Below are positions 16,847-25,538 of a DNA stretch of 51,555 bases, piece after piece; the stretch's first letter is position 1, and each line of letters begins with the position of its first letter. The stretch lies in contig JAIBFA010000089.1 of assembly GCA_019459325.1 (NCBI GenBank), positions 1 through 51,555 of the forward strand, written 5' to 3'. The notes beneath the pieces were generated by a model. That model did no database searches, was not told the origin of the DNA, and saw only the letters and a program-made list of their open reading frames with translations. This stretch comes from Thiobacillus sp. (GTDB lineage Bacteria; Pseudomonadota; Gammaproteobacteria; Burkholderiales; Thiobacillaceae). The position numbers and the translations under genes were made by a program.

Positions 16847-17497
16847 ATGACCAACACTGAACCCACCAAACTCGACGCCACCCATTTCGACAGCAAAGCC
16901 CGCCAATGGGACGACAACCCCTTATTCCGGGAACGCGGCCTGAAAATCGCGGATGCCATCCGGCAAACCGTGCCTTTGCATCAGCGGATGAACGCCCTCG
17001 ACTACGGTTGCGGCACGGGTCTGCTGTCGTTTCCGCTCAAAGACGAACTCGGCGCCATTCTGCTGGCGGACAGTTCGAGCGGGATGCTCGACGTGGTGCG
17101 CGAGAAAATCGCTGCGCAAGGCGTGAGCAACATGACCCCGGTGAAGCTGGACCTGCTCATCGACCCTCCGCCGGCTCAGCGTTTTGATCTCATCTACACC
17201 TCGATGACGCTGCACCACGTGCCCGACACCAGCCACATCCTGCGCATCTTCCGCGACCTGCTGCAGCCCGGCGGCTATCTATGTATCGCTGACCTGGACC
17301 AGGAAGACGGCTCCTTCCACGGGCTTGGGGTCGACGTCCACCACGGCTTCGACCAGGCCGACCTGAGCCGACGCGCCGCACAAGCGGGGTTTGCCGAACT
17401 CCATTTTCAGACCGTGTTCAGCATTGCCAAGGAACACGAGGGCGGGACGCGGGACTACCCGGTGTTTCTGATGACCGCACGGCGCGCAGGCACGTAG
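16847..17497 (+). CDS. class I SAM-dependent methyltransferase
   Basis: A 216-residue methyltransferase with SAM motifs ALDYGCGTGLLSF at about residue 50, ADSSSGMLDV, and IYTSMTLHHVPD. The C-terminus is typical of small-molecule methyltransferase-11 enzymes. The substrate is unknown. It lies 29 bp after the diguanylate cyclase and 5 bp before a GNAT acetyltransferase on the same strand, so at least the last two are probably cotranscribed. Confidence 0.83.
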   Translation: MTNTEPTKLDATHFDSKARQWDDNPLFRERGLKIADAIRQTVPLHQRMNALDYGCGTGLLSFPLKDELGAILLADSSSGMLDVVREKIAAQGVSNMTPVKLDLLIDPPPAQRFDLIYTSMTLHHVPDTSHILRIFRDLLQPGGYLCIADLDQEDGSFHGLGVDVHHGFDQADLSRRAAQAGFAELHFQTVFSIAKEHEGGTRDYPVFLMTARRAGT

Positions 17498-17502
17498 CGG
17501 AC

Positions 17503-17976
17503 ATGAACATCACGCTTCAACGGGCTACGGCCGACGATACGCGTGAAGTCGCTGAAATGGTCGGCGAGCTGCTGGGCGAAATCATGAACGCCATTGGGGT
17601 TCAGGCATTCAATTTCGACCTTGAGGAAACAACGGATCGACTCAGGGACTTTCTCGACCGCGAAATATATTTCGTGTTTGTCGCGCGCGACGAAAGCGGA
17701 AGCACGGCCGGGTTTGTCGCGATGTGTGAAAGCCATGCCCTCTATGCCGAAGGCGCCTTCGGGACCATTCCGGAGCTTTATGTTCGTCCCGAATTCCGTT
17801 CAAGGAATGTGGGGCTCGCGCTCGTGTCCCAGGCAAAGTCATTCGGCACTGCGCGCGGCTGGAAGCGCCTTGAAGTCACCACCCCGCCGCTGCCCCAGTT
17901 CGACAAAACCCTGGCGTTTTACGAGCGCGAAGGTTTCGCGATTACCGGTGGTCGCAAGTTGAAGCTGGCCCTATGA
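17503..17976 (+). CDS. GNAT-family N-acetyltransferase
   Basis: A 157-residue acetyltransferase of the GNAT fold. The acetyl-CoA pyrophosphate-binding loop is visible as RPEFRSRNVGLAL, followed by the helix VSQAKSFGTARGWKRLEVTT and the final FYEREGF signature. The acceptor is unknown. The ATG at 17503 lies only 5 bp after the upstream methyltransferase stop. The glutathione-transferase-like gene follows after 43 bp. Confidence 0.85.
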   Translation: MNITLQRATADDTREVAEMVGELLGEIMNAIGVQAFNFDLEETTDRLRDFLDREIYFVFVARDESGSTAGFVAMCESHALYAEGAFGTIPELYVRPEFRSRNVGLALVSQAKSFGTARGWKRLEVTTPPLPQFDKTLAFYEREGFAITGGRKLKLAL

Positions 17977-18019
17977 TGAGCCACGCCCCTTCCGAAGCAC
18001 ACGCCCCCCCTCCGCAACC

Positions 18020-18811
18020 ATGACGCATCCGACCATTTATCACATCCCCGTCTGCCCGTTCTGCCAGCGACTGGACATCCTGCTGACGCTGAAGAGCCGG
18101 CGCGACGAAGTCGATTTTCAACTGATCGACATCACCCACCCGCGGCCTGACTGGCTGCTGCACAAGACCCGCGGCACCACGGCGCTGCCTATCCTGGAAA
18201 CGGCAGACGGCCACATCATCAAGGAAAGCCTGGTCATACTGCAGTATCTGGAGGACATCTACCCGGAGCGGCCGGTCGCCCAGCGCGACCCCTGGCGGCA
18301 CGCGGTGGAGAACATGCTGACGCGGATGGATGGCGAGTTCTTCAGCCAGGGCTACACCTGGCTGATGAACCAGGACCCCGCACTTCGCGAGGCCCTGAGG
18401 GAGGGCATGCTGAAGCAGTATGCGCAGCTGAATGATTTTCTGCTGGAGCATGCGCCTTCAGGCCCGTTTCTCTTCGAGGACTTCGGCTGGGCGGAGACGG
18501 TGTTCACGCCCTTCTTCGAGCGGTTCTGGTTTCTGGAATACTACGAAAACTTCGTGCTGCCCGATGAGCCGCGCTACGCGCGCGTGCGCGCCTGGGTGGA
18601 GGCCTGCATCGGGCATCCGGCCGCGCAGCAGACGACCCGCGAAGAAGTGGTCAAGCTCTATTACGACTACTCAAAAGGGGCGGGCAATGGCGCGCTGCTT
18701 CCGGGTCGCAGCAAATCGTCCATGGCCTTCGAACCTGACTGGCGTGACCGTCCATGGCCACCGAAAAACAAGTACGAACACAGCGCGACCGACGCGGAAT
18801 TGGGCTTGTGA
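18020..18811 (+). CDS. glutathione S-transferase family protein
   Basis: A 263-residue protein. The N-terminal thioredoxin-like domain begins with a redox-type CPFC motif (Cys12-Cys15), like omega-class or glutaredoxin-like transferases. The glutathione-site segment is LPILE...IIKESLVILQYLE. The C-terminal all-helical domain follows, plus a 40-residue extension rich in charged residues. The substrate is not known. It is convergent with the Nudix gene, 39 bp away. Confidence 0.83.
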   Translation: MTHPTIYHIPVCPFCQRLDILLTLKSRRDEVDFQLIDITHPRPDWLLHKTRGTTALPILETADGHIIKESLVILQYLEDIYPERPVAQRDPWRHAVENMLTRMDGEFFSQGYTWLMNQDPALREALREGMLKQYAQLNDFLLEHAPSGPFLFEDFGWAETVFTPFFERFWFLEYYENFVLPDEPRYARVRAWVEACIGHPAAQQTTREEVVKLYYDYSKGAGNGALLPGRSKSSMAFEPDWRDRPWPPKNKYEHSATDAELGL

Positions 18812-18850
18812 CGCATGCGGGTCACCCCCTGCCGACAAGGGAATCGACAC

Positions 18851-19294
18851 TCATACCTCAATCCGCTTTCTGACCCAGGCCAGAATGGGCTGCAGGCGCG
18901 GGGGCAGCAGGCGCTCGGCCTCGTCGAGGCTCACCCAGCGCCACTCGTGGTGTTCCGGGCGCCCGAGTTCCGGTGAAACCGGCAGGGTGATGAACGCCTG
19001 CGTGGTTTCTGCCAGGTAGTAGCGCGCCACCTTGCCGCGGCGATAGGGTGCGGTCTCGCAGTATCCCTCGCCCCAGCTGAAGGCGAGATCGCTGATCGCG
19101 GCCTCCTCTGCCGTCTCCCGGATGGCCGCAGCGAGCGGCTCTTCATCGGGCTCCACCGTGCCTTTTGGAAAGTCCCAGTTGCGGTATACACGCAGCACCA
19201 ACAGGCGCCAGCCACTGTCGCCGCGGCGCGCGACGACCACCCCTGCCGACAAGGCATGTGCTTGGGGGGCTGTCGGTACGGCTGGTTCGGTCAT
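18851..19294 (-). CDS. NUDIX hydrolase
   Basis: A 147-residue pyrophosphohydrolase. The Nudix box runs GTVEPDEEPLAAAIRETAEE, fitting Gx5Ex7RExxxEE, although the usual glycine after the EE pair is replaced by alanine. The preceding WRLLVLRVYRNWDFPKG segment resembles the diadenosine-tetraphosphatase/NTP-pyrophosphatase branch. The start at 19294 is chosen over 19300 because AAGGG lies nine bases upstream. No conserved partner is adjacent. Confidence 0.82.
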   Translation of the reverse strand: MTEPAVPTAPQAHALSAGVVVARRGDSGWRLLVLRVYRNWDFPKGTVEPDEEPLAAAIRETAEEAAISDLAFSWGEGYCETAPYRRGKVARYYLAETTQAFITLPVSPELGRPEHHEWRWVSLDEAERLLPPRLQPILAWVRKRIEV

Positions 19295-19547
19295 GCTCAT
19301 AGGCCCTTCATGGCACGCCGCTGGCGCCAGGCTGTCGCGCTCGGGTCTGCCATGCTTCAGTCGGCGAAGCTGCGCCTGCGCAGGCACGCATAGCGCTGCA
19401 ATAAGGATGTTTCATGAGCGCCTTCCGTAAGCAATGGGTGGAAAATGCATCATAGTGGTTGGACGCGCACGTCGCTTGCCTGAATCCGCTCAGCGGGGCT
19501 TTACACCCGGATACCGCCACCTAAGATGGGCTGGAAGGGGGAAAGTC

Positions 19548-19682
19548 ATGAATATCTTTACGACCCAACGAGCGGCCGAGGGCTATGTCGCCCGCATCGA
19601 GATGCTGATGCATTTCTCACCTAAGCAACTTCATCACTCTGGAGCGGTCCACTATGGCTGCCCGACGCAGGCAATGGAATAG
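19548..19682 (+). CDS. possible 44-residue protein, uncertain
   Basis: A short frame starts at an ATG preceded by a strong purine stretch (ggaagggggaaag) and ends 48 bp before the phospholipase D gene. The peptide (MNIFTTQRAAEGYVARIEML...) is not recognised. The good ribosome-binding site and reasonable composition make it possible, but a chance frame cannot be excluded. Confidence 0.25.
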   Translation: MNIFTTQRAAEGYVARIEMLMHFSPKQLHHSGAVHYGCPTQAME

Positions 19683-19730
19683 CTGATAATCAGCTCCGAC
19701 CCGGCCGACCCCGCTTTCCGGATGGAAATC

Positions 19731-21029
19731 ATGTCAATTAAATTTGGAACGTTCCTAAGAACCAAAAAAATGCTTGTTTTCTTGATTGTCGTCGCCTCGA
19801 TTATTGCCACCGTCATCGCGCTGAATTTTATTCCGGGCGAGAAGAAGGTTCAGACCCGGATCAGCGAAATTTACGCTGTTCAAGACCCGCAGTTCCTACG
19901 CTCAATGAGCCATTTGCTCGGTCCACCCCTGGTGTCCGGCAATCAGGTCAAGGAGCTGATCAACGGCGACGAAATTTTTCCGCCGATGCTGGCGGCCATT
20001 CGCGCCGCCGAAAAAACCATCACGTTTGAAACCTATATCTACTGGTCCGGCGAAATCGGCAAGGAATTTGCCGAGGCACTCGCGGAGCGCTCACGCGCAG
20101 GCGTGAAGGTCCATGTGCTGGTCGACTGGGCCGGCAGCGCCAAGATGGACGATCAGTTATTGGAGCTGATGAAAGATGCCGGGGTGGAGATCCTCAAATA
20201 CCATCCGCTGCACTGGTACCACCTTGCCCGCATGAACAATCGAACCCACCGCAAGCTGCTGGTGGTCGACGGCAAGATCGGCTTCACCGGCGGCGTCGGC
20301 ATTGCCGACAACTGGCTGGGGAATGCGCAGGACGCCGATCATTGGCGTGACTCGCATTTTCGTATCGAAGGTCCGGCGGTGGCGCACATGCAGGCGGCCT
20401 TCATGGACAACTGGATGAAAACCAGCGGCGAAGTGCTGCACGGCGAGGAATATTTCCCGCCGCTCAAACCGGTGGGCGAGCACTACGCGCAGGTATTCAA
20501 AAGCTCGTCGTCGGAGGGCAGCGAAAGTGTGCGTTTGATGTATCTGCTGTCGATCGCCTCGGCACGCAAAACGGTTTATATCGCGAATGCCTATTTCGTG
20601 CCCGACGACCTGTCGGTTCAGACCCTCGTGCGTGCGCTGCAGCGCGGCGTGAAGGTCAAGATTCTCATGCCCGGCACGCGTACCGATTCGGAACCGGTAC
20701 GCCGCGCATCGCGGGCCCGCTGGGGCGAGCTGCTCGAGGCCGGCGCCGAGATGTATGAATACCAGCCGACCATGTTTCACTGCAAGGTGATGATTGTCGA
20801 TGACGTGTGGGTGTCGGTCGGCTCGACCAATTTCGATTCGCGTTCGTTTCGCCTCAATGACGAAGCCAATCTCAATATCTACGACCACGCGTTTGCGCAA
20901 CGCCAGATCGAAATCTTTGAGGACGATCTGAAAAAGTCGCGACAGATTACGCACGCGGCATGGCTGGCCCGTCCCTGGAGTGAAAAACTGCTCGAGCACA
21001 CCATGGCCCTGCTGCGGTCGCAGATGTGA
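19731..21029 (+). CDS. phospholipase D-family cardiolipin synthase
   Basis: A 432-residue membrane-anchored enzyme with one N-terminal hydrophobic helix (MLVFLIVVASIIATVIAL) and two PLD/HKD catalytic motifs: HRKLLVVDG near residue 185 and HCKVMIVDD near residue 350. The arrangement is that of bacterial cardiolipin synthases, which join two phosphatidylglycerols or transfer a phosphatidyl group. A second ATG lies nine bases upstream at 19722 (giving 435 residues); 19731 is chosen for its GGA spacing. It is convergent with the small gene at 21074. Confidence 0.87.
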   Translation: MSIKFGTFLRTKKMLVFLIVVASIIATVIALNFIPGEKKVQTRISEIYAVQDPQFLRSMSHLLGPPLVSGNQVKELINGDEIFPPMLAAIRAAEKTITFETYIYWSGEIGKEFAEALAERSRAGVKVHVLVDWAGSAKMDDQLLELMKDAGVEILKYHPLHWYHLARMNNRTHRKLLVVDGKIGFTGGVGIADNWLGNAQDADHWRDSHFRIEGPAVAHMQAAFMDNWMKTSGEVLHGEEYFPPLKPVGEHYAQVFKSSSSEGSESVRLMYLLSIASARKTVYIANAYFVPDDLSVQTLVRALQRGVKVKILMPGTRTDSEPVRRASRARWGELLEAGAEMYEYQPTMFHCKVMIVDDVWVSVGSTNFDSRSFRLNDEANLNIYDHAFAQRQIEIFEDDLKKSRQITHAAWLARPWSEKLLEHTMALLRSQM

Positions 21030-21073
21030 CCCGGGGCACGACCAGGGTTTTTATCGCAGCGCGGCCTTGCTGC

Positions 21074-21385
21074 TCAGACCCGCTCGCAGGCGATCGCTCG
21101 CACCACGATCTCATCCTGGCGAAAGGTTTGCTCCAGCCCCGTGCGGTAAGCTGACCACCAATCCCGGTCGAGGACCTCGACCATCACTTCGACCAGGATC
21201 ATGTCATCCCGCGCGGTCGTCCCGCTCTGCGCGTCCTTCCACAGTCCCAGCGCCGGCGATTGCACAAAGGCTGTCAGACCGCCGAAGCGCTCCATCAGCT
21301 GCCGCCTGACGCCATCGAACCTGCTCCTGTCGAACGGATGCCCTTCGTTGTCGAATATGGGGATGAGGATCTGAACCAGGTGCAT
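21074..21385 (-). CDS. conserved small hypothetical protein
   Basis: A 103-residue protein of an unnamed conserved type, with charged helices and strands (LVQILIPIFDNEGHPFD, TTARDDMILVEVMVEVLD, WWSAYRTGLEQTF). No membrane segment or signal peptide is seen. The ATG at 21385 has a modest GGA upstream. It is convergent with the phospholipase D gene and divergent from the gene at 21605. No function can be assigned. Confidence 0.6.
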   Translation of the reverse strand: MHLVQILIPIFDNEGHPFDRSRFDGVRRQLMERFGGLTAFVQSPALGLWKDAQSGTTARDDMILVEVMVEVLDRDWWSAYRTGLEQTFRQDEIVVRAIACERV

Positions 21386-21604
21386 ATTCCAAGCTCCGTG
21401 TGCCGCGTTCGTTTTTCAAAGTACTGCCCTTGCGTGATGCTGTCTGACTCTGGGGTGAGAGTGCCTATCCCGCTACTGGTATAAATGAACCACTTAAATT
21501 TGGTACATAAGTTAAAGATCGGCTTATGCCTGCCGTTATAGGGGGCAGCCAGCCTAGCAAGTACAAAAACCCGCTGGCAGTCTCAATCATCAGGGGGATG
21601 AGCC

Positions 21605-22105
21605 ATGCGCAACATGCAAATGCTGAGTTCGAAGCATCGGATCGGTGTAGCACCAGCAGTCCGCATGGCGCACGCACCGGGGCTGGGCGCGCCTGAGGAA
21701 TGGGTGGCGGCGGCAGTGGATGCATTGAACGAGATGGGAAACATCGTTTCAAATCAATGCTTCAATCACCCTGACACCTTGACCGAGGACAGGATTACGG
21801 CCTATGCCTTGGCGCTGATGCGATTGCGCGATTGCGCCAGCGCGGCGGGGTTGGGTCGCCTGATGAATGCGTGCGATGCGCTCGCGGTGACGGTGTCCCG
21901 GCTCATCGAAGATCGAAGCTGTGCCTGCCGCGAAAAATGCGAGGCGCTGACGCGATTTGTCGTGCATGCGCAGGCGATGATCCAGATGGCCACTGATGGC
22001 GCGAAACGTCTCCCCCTGCCGACCCCTGATATCCGTGGCGCATCCGACAGGACGGGCGTCGAGCGCAATGCGCGCGTCTCGATGCAAGAACGCAGCTGCA
22101 GCTAG
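21605..22105 (+). CDS. orphan helical protein convergent with DUF2173 genes
   Basis: A 166-residue mostly helical protein without a recognised family. The middle (EEWVAAAVDALNEMGNIV, RITAYALALMRLRDCASAAGL, ALAVTVSRLIEDRS) resembles a small helical-bundle scaffold such as an HPt-like fold, but the histidine phospho-acceptor motif is not seen. A GGGGG(AT)G element precedes the ATG. A 219-bp gap lies upstream. It ends 31 bp from the end of the DUF2173 operon on the other strand, so a functional link is possible but unproven. Confidence 0.55.
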   Translation: MRNMQMLSSKHRIGVAPAVRMAHAPGLGAPEEWVAAAVDALNEMGNIVSNQCFNHPDTLTEDRITAYALALMRLRDCASAAGLGRLMNACDALAVTVSRLIEDRSCACREKCEALTRFVVHAQAMIQMATDGAKRLPLPTPDIRGASDRTGVERNARVSMQERSCS

Positions 22106-22136
22106 AACCCAAGCGGGCCATTCAGATCGGTCCAGC

Positions 22137-22472
22137 TTATTTCTGGGAAATTTCCGTCAAGCTGCGAAACACATCGTTGAAAGAGGCCTCGCGATTGCGG
22201 ACAAAACAGGCGACTTCTGCAACGGCACAAATGGATAGCTCATCACCCATCATCATCCAGCCCTGCGGCGGCCACCCCTCCGTGCCGGAAAGGGTCATCA
22301 GCATGTCGCTGCTGTGGTGCATGATGCGTCCATTCGCATGGCACAACTCGGCCGCCAGTTGCGGATCGACCTGATCCAGATGACCTGCGGCCTCGGCTAG
22401 CGTCCCATCGTCATAGAAACGCAGTGCGGCAACGACACCCTTGAGCGCAGACAGGCTCTCCAAATCTAACAT
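22137..22472 (-). CDS. DUF2173 (roadblock/LC7-like) protein, third of three
   Basis: A 111-residue protein of the DUF2173/roadblock-like type, with the opening LESLSALKGVVAALRFYDDGT and the core ASFNDVFRSL at the end. Roadblock/LC7 proteins regulate small GTPases and motor proteins in other organisms, but DUF2173 members are otherwise uncharacterised. It is the last gene of a minus-strand set of three related proteins, 30 bp after the previous one. Conserved residues line up with its two neighbours, suggesting internal duplication and then divergence. Confidence 0.72.
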   Translation of the reverse strand: MLDLESLSALKGVVAALRFYDDGTLAEAAGHLDQVDPQLAAELCHANGRIMHHSSDMLMTLSGTEGWPPQGWMMMGDELSICAVAEVACFVRNREASFNDVFRSLTEISQK

Positions 22473-22502
22473 GGTGCAATTCTCCTTTTACCGGCGCCGA
22501 AT

Positions 22503-22835
22503 TCAGACTGTGGCATTGAAGCGCTGGTAAGCCGCGTCGTAATCGAAGTCCCTGCTGTTCGCCAGAATCGCATTCCCGTTCATGCCCATCACCACGTGAT
22601 CCAGGGTCACGAAGGTGAACCCGCGTTCGGGAAGAAAGCCTTGCTGACCCGTCAGTTTCGTCCATCCCGTGGCCTGCATGCGGTAAATCGCCATATTGGC
22701 GGCGCACATCTGCGCAACAATCTCTGCAAAATCCCGCTCCAGATCACCCCGCATTTGGCCCAGCTCGCCCGTGCAGGAAAATTCGATCGCACCATACACC
22801 CCCGGTAAAGACATCAATTCATCCAATGCTGGCAT
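22503..22835 (-). CDS. DUF2173 (roadblock/LC7-like) protein, second of three
   Basis: A 110-residue paralogue, beginning ALDELMSLPGVYGAIEFSCTGE and ending YDAAYQRFNATV. The ATG at 22835 has a perfect AAGGAG seven to nine bases upstream. It overlaps the end of the first gene by 17 bases, so the two are probably translationally coupled. The sequence MRGDLERDFAEIVAQMCAANM matches the helical middle of the other two copies. No catalytic motif is present. Function unknown. Confidence 0.72.
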   Translation of the reverse strand: MPALDELMSLPGVYGAIEFSCTGELGQMRGDLERDFAEIVAQMCAANMAIYRMQATGWTKLTGQQGFLPERGFTFVTLDHVVMGMNGNAILANSRDFDYDAAYQRFNATV

Positions 22836-23205
22836 TTGGCTCTCCTTTCCCGCCCGGTTTGATGGGTTCAACATCAGCCGACTCCGTCATGGCCTTGATC
22901 AGCTGATTGAATGAAGCTTGCCGCCCCTGCACGATGCACATACTGTCGTGAATCGTGACGATGGACATTTCAGGCCCCCACGTCATCCAGCCGTAACAGC
23001 TATCCCATCCTGATTGATCAGCCATGCGACCCAGCAGGCGACCCTGCATTTCCATAGTCATCGTAATGGCTGTGCATAGGTGAACCATTTCTCCAGCTTC
23101 GGCTTCGGTCAACGCCCCCTCGAACTCCTCCAGGAAACCCTTTCTGGAAAAGAGACCGGCGGCCACAGTGCCAGGCAATTTCACCAACTCAGATGCTCTA
23201 GACAT
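22819..23205 (-). CDS. DUF2173 (roadblock/LC7-like) protein, first of three
   Basis: A 128-residue paralogue with the start MSRASELVKLPGTVAAGLFSRKG, a central EMVHLCTAITMTMEMQG helix, and a charged C-terminal tail. It opens the minus-strand operon. A possible -10 element TATACT lies on the minus strand at about 23244-23239, about 35 bp upstream, with no clear -35. The next gene starts inside its last codons, so the pair is coupled. No interacting GTPase gene lies in the window. Confidence 0.72.
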   Translation of the reverse strand: MSRASELVKLPGTVAAGLFSRKGFLEEFEGALTEAEAGEMVHLCTAITMTMEMQGRLLGRMADQSGWDSCYGWMTWGPEMSIVTIHDSMCIVQGRQASFNQLIKAMTESADVEPIKPGGKGEPNASIG

Positions 23206-23380
23206 GACACCCCCACAAAATATCCAGACCTGAAAATAAGTATAGGAAGTAATAAGCCTTTTTTCTCAGATAACCATCGACCATTACCTCCTAAGATGGA
23301 TGAGAAGGATGCTCCGCCGGCTGGCTTCGCCCGCGCCGCATCTCTCACCTTCACGTCCGGCAGAAGAAAGGAGGCCCCCA

Positions 23381-23884
23381 ATGCAGATCGCTCCAACAAT
23401 CACGCCCTGTTTGTGGTTCGACAACCAGGCCGAAGAGGTGGCCGCTTTCTATACCGCCATTTTCAAGAATTCCAGAATCGGCAGGATCACACGCTACGGG
23501 AAGGAAGGCTTCGAGATTCACGGCAGGCCGGCAGGATCGGTGATGACCGTTGAATTCGAACTCGACGGCCAGGCTTTTACCGCGCTCAATGGCGGCCCGG
23601 TGTTCAAGTTCAACGAGGCAGTCTCGTTCCAGGTGCAGTGCGAGACCCAGGAGGAGGTGGACTTCTATTGGGACAAGCTTTCCGAGGGCGGCGAAGAGCA
23701 GGCGCAGCAGTGCGGCTGGCTGAAGGACAAGTTCGGCCTGTCGTGGCAGGTGTTCCCGCGGGTGTTGACCGAATGGGTGGGCGACCCTGCTTCCGAGAAA
23801 TCGCAACGCGCCATGAAGGCGATGCTGCAGATGAAGAAAATCGATCTGGAAACAATCCGGCAGGCCTACGATGGGACGGCCTAG
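23381..23884 (+). CDS. VOC-family (PhnB-like) protein
   Basis: A 167-residue protein of the vicinal-oxygen-chelate fold, of the PhnB-like '3-demethylubiquinone methyltransferase' label. It opens IAPTITPCLWFDNQAEEVAAFY and carries the FTALNGGPVFKFNEAVSF and WDKLSEGGEEQAQQCGWLKDKFG motifs. It is probably a metal-dependent small-molecule enzyme or resistance-type protein; the substrate is unknown. The start at 23381 is fixed by an AAAGGAGG 10 bases upstream. Its 3' side is followed by a 198-bp gap with no clear gene. Confidence 0.83.
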   Translation: MQIAPTITPCLWFDNQAEEVAAFYTAIFKNSRIGRITRYGKEGFEIHGRPAGSVMTVEFELDGQAFTALNGGPVFKFNEAVSFQVQCETQEEVDFYWDKLSEGGEEQAQQCGWLKDKFGLSWQVFPRVLTEWVGDPASEKSQRAMKAMLQMKKIDLETIRQAYDGTA

Positions 23885-24082
23885 ACTCTGCCCCTTGTCT
23901 GAATTCTGCCTGCAACACGATGAAGGTCCCGGGCGAGGCCGCGGGCACCTCGCCGACCTCGATCTCCAGCGGCACCTGCAGGTCGCCCCGGCTGTCGACA
24001 GCCTTCTGGCGTTGCCGCTCGACATCTGTAAGGTTTCTCTCCGCGGCGCGACTGAGATACTGCCCCCCCGGGAGTTTCGCCC

Positions 24083-24796
24083 ATGCGCATTTTCCTTTTG
24101 CTCTGCCTTCTCGCACCCCACGCGGTGCACGCGGCCACCTGCACGGCGAGCAGCGGCGCCACGCGCAACAGTCTGTTGGAGCTATACACGTCCGAAGGCT
24201 GCAGTTCCTGCCCGCCGGCCGACCGCTGGCTGTCGCAACTGCCCGGCGAGTCGGGCGTCGTGCCGCTGGCGTTTCACGTCGACTATTGGGACAGGCTGGG
24301 CTGGCGCGACCCCTATGGCCAGGCCGCGTTCAGCCAGCGCCAGCGCGCGCGCAACAGCGGGGCCGGCTGGGTGTATACGCCGCAGGTGATGTTGGACGGC
24401 GCGGATTTCCGTGCGTGGCATCGCGGCCTGCCCGCCCGGTCGAATGCGCCCGCCCAGGTCGGCCTCGCGCTTACGCTCGCCCAGACGCCCGAACGCATCG
24501 AGGTACGGGCGGAGAGCCGTTTTTCCTCGGCCGCTGCTGCGCGCGGGGCGGGTCTGTATCTGGCGCTTTACGAAAACCGTCTAAGCTCAAAAGTCTCCGC
24601 CGGAGAGAACGCTGAGCGCACCCTGCATCACGACCATGTCGTGCGCCAACTGGTCGGCCCGCTCGACCCAGGCCTTGCTCTGCACAGCTTCAAGCTGCAG
24701 GCCGGCTGGAAGGCGGCCGATCTGGGCGTGGCCGCATTTGTGCTCAATGCCCGAGGCGCAACCCTGCAGGCACTGGCACGGCGCGCCTGCCCCTAG
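24083..24796 (+). CDS. secreted DUF1223 thioredoxin-like protein
   Basis: A 237-residue exported protein. A signal peptide (MRIFLLLCLLAPHAVHA) precedes a thioredoxin-like domain with the DUF1223 signature SEGCSSCPPADRW, giving a candidate redox CSSC at residues 40-43. The family is annotated as uncharacterised but secreted and redox-active by motif. It lies 129 bp before the DUF302 gene on the same strand, and both are envelope proteins. A GGGAG precedes the start. Confidence 0.82.
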   Translation: MRIFLLLCLLAPHAVHAATCTASSGATRNSLLELYTSEGCSSCPPADRWLSQLPGESGVVPLAFHVDYWDRLGWRDPYGQAAFSQRQRARNSGAGWVYTPQVMLDGADFRAWHRGLPARSNAPAQVGLALTLAQTPERIEVRAESRFSSAAAARGAGLYLALYENRLSSKVSAGENAERTLHHDHVVRQLVGPLDPGLALHSFKLQAGWKAADLGVAAFVLNARGATLQALARRACP

Positions 24797-24925
24797 TTTC
24801 ACCCGCCCCGTTTCAACCGGGTGGCAGAAGTTCGCACACGCCTGCGGAGCCTCGAGTCCTGTCCGCCGGGTGTTGCGTTGTTGTGCGTCTACCTGAAAAC
24901 CTTCATCACTCAAAAGGAGTCACCC

Positions 24926-25378
24926 ATGAATATCCGTCCCCTGTTCGTAGCAGCAAGCCTCATGATGGCCAGCACGCTGGTCGCCGCCAGCGATGGCCTG
25001 GTTGCCGTCAAGAGTCCGCATAGCGCCAAAGCCACGATGGACCGGCTGGAGACCATCGTGAAGCAACGCGGCCTGAATGTCTTTGTCCGGGTCGACCACG
25101 CCGCTGGCGCGGCCAGTGTGGGAAAGACGCTGCGGCCGACCGAGGTGCTCGTTTTCGGCAACCCCCAGGGCGGCACGCCCTTCATGGAATGCGCGCAGTC
25201 GGTGGGAATCGACCTGCCGCTCAAGGCGCTGGTGTGGGAGGACGCCTCGTCGCAGGTCTGGCTCGGCTATAACGACCCCGCCTGGCTGGCCAAACGTCAT
25301 GGCGTGGCGGATTGCCCCGCCGTGGGGAGTTTAAGCAAGGCGCTCGCGGGTCTCATGGCGGCGGCGACTCAGCCCTGA
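24926..25378 (+). CDS. DUF302 protein, exported
   Basis: A 150-residue protein with a signal peptide (MNIRPLFVAASLMMASTLVAAS) and the DUF302 fold, seen in VAVKSPHSAKATMDRLE, RPTEVLVFGNPQGGTPFME and LPLKALVWED. DUF302 proteins are widespread periplasmic proteins whose role is not settled; some are found beside sulfur or redox genes. A second copy occurs at 35021 in this window. An AAAAGGAG precedes the ATG. Confidence 0.8.
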   Translation: MNIRPLFVAASLMMASTLVAASDGLVAVKSPHSAKATMDRLETIVKQRGLNVFVRVDHAAGAASVGKTLRPTEVLVFGNPQGGTPFMECAQSVGIDLPLKALVWEDASSQVWLGYNDPAWLAKRHGVADCPAVGSLSKALAGLMAAATQP

Positions 25379-25538
25379 CCCTCGCAAGGCAGAGAGGCCA
25401 CGGGTATTTGCTCCCGACCACGGGCCAATACAGCGCCTTTTTCTCCAGCGCGCGCTGGCTAAGCGTGGTCGTGCATTTAACTATTCCCCGCCCGGGCCGA
25501 TTCCTCCGTCACGAACATGTCGCCGATGCGAGGCTCTC

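Noticed and set aside
23894-24035. Minus-strand coding-like stretch (LTDVERQRQKAVDSRGDLQV...)
   Set aside because: Composition looks almost protein-like and could be a gene remnant in the 198-bp gap, but there is no start, no family and it merges into antisense of the VOC gene; evidence is too weak to list as a pseudogene.
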